Shown: positions 62,026 to 64,000 of the stretch, piece after piece
Numbering within the stretch: the first letter of the stretch is position 1
How the letters are laid out: each line of letters opens with the position of its first letter
Origin: Epiperipatus broadwayi
Taxonomy: Eukaryota; Onychophora; Udeonychophora; Euonychophora; Peripatidae
Direction of reading: 5' to 3'
NCBI GenBank assembly: GCA_028023455.1
Contig: JAQFVV010000030.1
Location: 702,501-766,500 of the forward strand
DNA: 64,000 nt
Program-made: the position numbers and the translations under genes
The notes under the pieces: model-generated
Told to the model about the DNA's origin: nothing
The model's input: the letters and a program-made list of their open reading frames with translations, nothing else
Database searches by the model: none

Positions 62026-64000
62026 TGTAACGAGCACAGACGTTCGTTACATTGTTGTTTTTTTTATTTATTAAACATGAAAGTAAATTAAAAAGTTCGC
62101 ATTTAAAAATTTTCTTTTAGAATTAAAAATTGAAATTAAATATCATCTTAAACTCGTATATATTAAATCGCACAGATAAAAAAAAATTATTAAAATAAAA
62201 CTGTATTAAAAATAGAAAAGGTATTTTAAAACTAAATTTTAAAAAGATTTGGAGATAAAATTATATCTTTAAATTTATCTTTAAATATATTTTTGATTTG
62301 GAAAACAGGTTAATTAATCAGAAATGGAAATGATTGTTAATTAGTTAAATGTAAACCAGCCTTGGGCATTTAAATGTAAAAACATCGGTCAGATAGGAAA
62401 ACAATAGAAACTTTTAGCAAATGAAATAAATCCATTGGAAATCGGACCTCAACGAAAAGGATCATCACATCGATGACGTAATGTAAATTCAATCCTTCAA
62501 ATGAATATAAAAGGACAAGTTTGGAAATTATTAGAGTGAATTGATTATTACGATGTGACTATATGTATTAGTACGGAGTTGGAGGTGAAGGGATTGACAG
62601 ACACACTGTCAATTCTTTCAGCTGTTAAAGAAAAGAGAAATGAACGATCGTTTCCTACATTGAGGACCAACTGAACTAAAAAACCTCCGAATGAATAAAT
62701 AAAACAACGGCTAAATGGATACCAATCTTTTGAGGACTGCATGGGAATTCACATTCATGGCAAGTAATGGATAAAGATGAACTGTTGTAAACCATAAGAA
62801 CTTTATAAATAATGAACATTAAATTAAAACTTTCCATATTTAAATGATTGCAATATTATCCTATCTGACCAATGTTATTTATTAATTAGTTATAATTTTA
62901 TTTAATGTAATTATTTTGTAAAATCATTTCCATTTATTTATTTTTTGTTCTTTAAGTTTTATTATGGTTTCTGTTTTCCGTTAAGTTAAATGATATAAAT
63001 GTTAAACTTAAGTCGGGCGTGAATGGCTGTATAGATTTGTAAAGTTATATTAGGGGAGGGTAATCTTAGGTTATTTATGTCGTTGTTAGATTGGGTCAAT
63101 GGATTGGATATATTGATGTAGTTAGTAGATGTAGTCGGAGATTCGCTACTGGCAGAATCGTTTATATATACGCCGCACTCACCCGTTTGCCTATGGAAGG
63201 AATTATAAGACGGAGAACGCAGTTCCTTTCTATGGAGTTTTTTTTTATTGTTCTTCTCATTAGATAGATGTAATATTCCTATCTGATTGAGAGTCAATGT
63301 CTTTTCTTAATCTTTTTGGTGCTGCCGTATTCCGAATTACATTGAATACATCGATATATCAGATGGATTGATGCCAGTTTGACTGCGAATTTTAGCCTAA
63401 GGTTAAATAGGGATAGAATGTTTATTTTCAAAAGCAAATTTATGTAGTCTATTCATACTCGACCCTAAATAAAAATGCATTAAATTTAAGTTGTTTATAG
63501 ATGCTTGCATGGATTGGTTATCGGTTAAGTATGTTTTGGGTTTTCATATTTGATCGGAATATATAGACATTCGATAAATAATGATACCTTACGGTGAGTA
63601 TCTAAAATGTATTTATTCGGATGTCTTTTAAGTCATTGGTGACAATGCAAGTATCTTATGGTGAATACTATTGGGTTACTTATAAATTTCCCTCTGCAAT
63701 TGCCAGTATCAATGATTTTATATTTTGATCGTTTATGTTTACTTTGGAATGTTTTTAACCGTGTAATCTATGTAACCGATCTATAGCAACATATTAAAAC
63801 AAGCTTTTATAATCCCATCTGTGCGAACTTAATTAAAATGTAAAATTAGAATATAATAGTAATTAAAGGTAAATTAAAGTCAAAAATCAAAGTTAAAAAT
63901 GTAGGTTAAATTTTGAAATGTAAAACTAATACTAAAATAATTTTAAATCTTATATATATGTGCATAAATAAATGTTTGTATGTTAATTACTGGCAGTGGC
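62026..64000 (+). repeat. Candidate start of a second long LTR (open at window edge)
   Basis: Directly after a (TA)n tract (62004-62025) the sequence TGTAACGAGCAC...CGTTCGTTACA begins with TG and folds back on itself over seven pairs, like the first LTR's terminal hairpin. A TATA box, TATAAAAGG (62506-62514), and a tandem AATAAATAAA (62695-62704) follow in the order expected of an LTR promoter and polyadenylation signal. Base composition is higher in GC than the spacer. The second LTR, interior and right end lie outside the window, so identity is provisional. The 103-aa minus frame (63297-62986) is not recognised. Confidence 0.5.
62506..62514 (+). promoter_or_regulatory. TATA box in candidate LTR
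   Basis: TATAAAAGG in a stretch otherwise unlike the AT spacer, 480 bp into the candidate LTR. A start about 25-30 bases downstream would be expected. Confidence 0.45.

Overview
This window looks like gene-poor nuclear DNA from an AT-rich invertebrate animal, about three-quarters A+T by eye. Long uninterrupted (TA)n and (ATT)n microsatellites, several decayed LINE families, Penelope-like elements and one LTR retrotransposon indicate a metazoan. I cannot name the phylum from sequence alone. I recognise no host gene, rRNA, functional tRNA, CRISPR array or bacterial operon. Almost everything identifiable is a transposable element or a product of one.

Layout. 0.6-4.4 kb: two decayed non-LTR retrotransposons on the minus strand, one with a zinc-knuckle ORF1 and an endonuclease, the other a C-terminal finger region. 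4.7-10.6 kb: AT-rich spacer with a small palindrome, a (TA)n tract and a 48-bp duplication. 10.7-15.1 kb: an RTE-type LINE on the plus strand, split by a second, 5'-truncated RTE copy on the minus strand. 17.6-20.8 kb: the best preserved RTE copy, followed by an older fragment at 20.9-21.6 kb. 21.9-23.1 kb: a decayed Penelope-like element. 28.0-28.7 kb: an RTE relic interrupted by a near-perfect 260-bp palindrome flanked by a 13-bp duplication.

34.6-42.5 kb is the most intact unit: an LTR retrotransposon with two 2650-bp LTRs that differ at only about 14 substitutions and two single-base indels (counted by eye). It has a short 2.56-kb interior, a tRNA-Lys-like primer-binding site and one unrecognised Gag-like reading frame. 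No reverse transcriptase or integrase is visible, so it looks young and non-autonomous. Its LTRs carry five exact 40-bp tandem units, each with a TATATAAA motif.

42.9-47.2 kb holds five diverged copies of one repeat, in both orientations, whose best copies contain a hammerhead-ribozyme-like core. The 45.4-46.1 kb segment combines direct and inverted repeats. 49.8 kb has a 77-bp tRNA-derived retroposon with a 15-bp target duplication. A hammerhead-like relic lies at 50.1 kb. At 51.5-51.8 kb a pair of 46-bp direct repeats brackets an 18-bp hairpin. 54.3-57.4 kb is a Penelope-like element (reverse transcriptase plus GIY-YIG) preceded by a partial tandem copy of its own 3' end, the typical pseudo-LTR arrangement. 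At 61.8 kb a 175-bp inverted repeat carries another hammerhead-like core at its tip. From 62,026 to the window edge there is a probable second long LTR, with a TATA box and a terminal hairpin, starting directly after (TA)n.

The recurring theme is small RNA-structured elements (hammerhead-like cores, palindromes, hairpins, a tRNA retroposon) alongside Penelope-like and RTE machinery that could have mobilised them. That link is inference.
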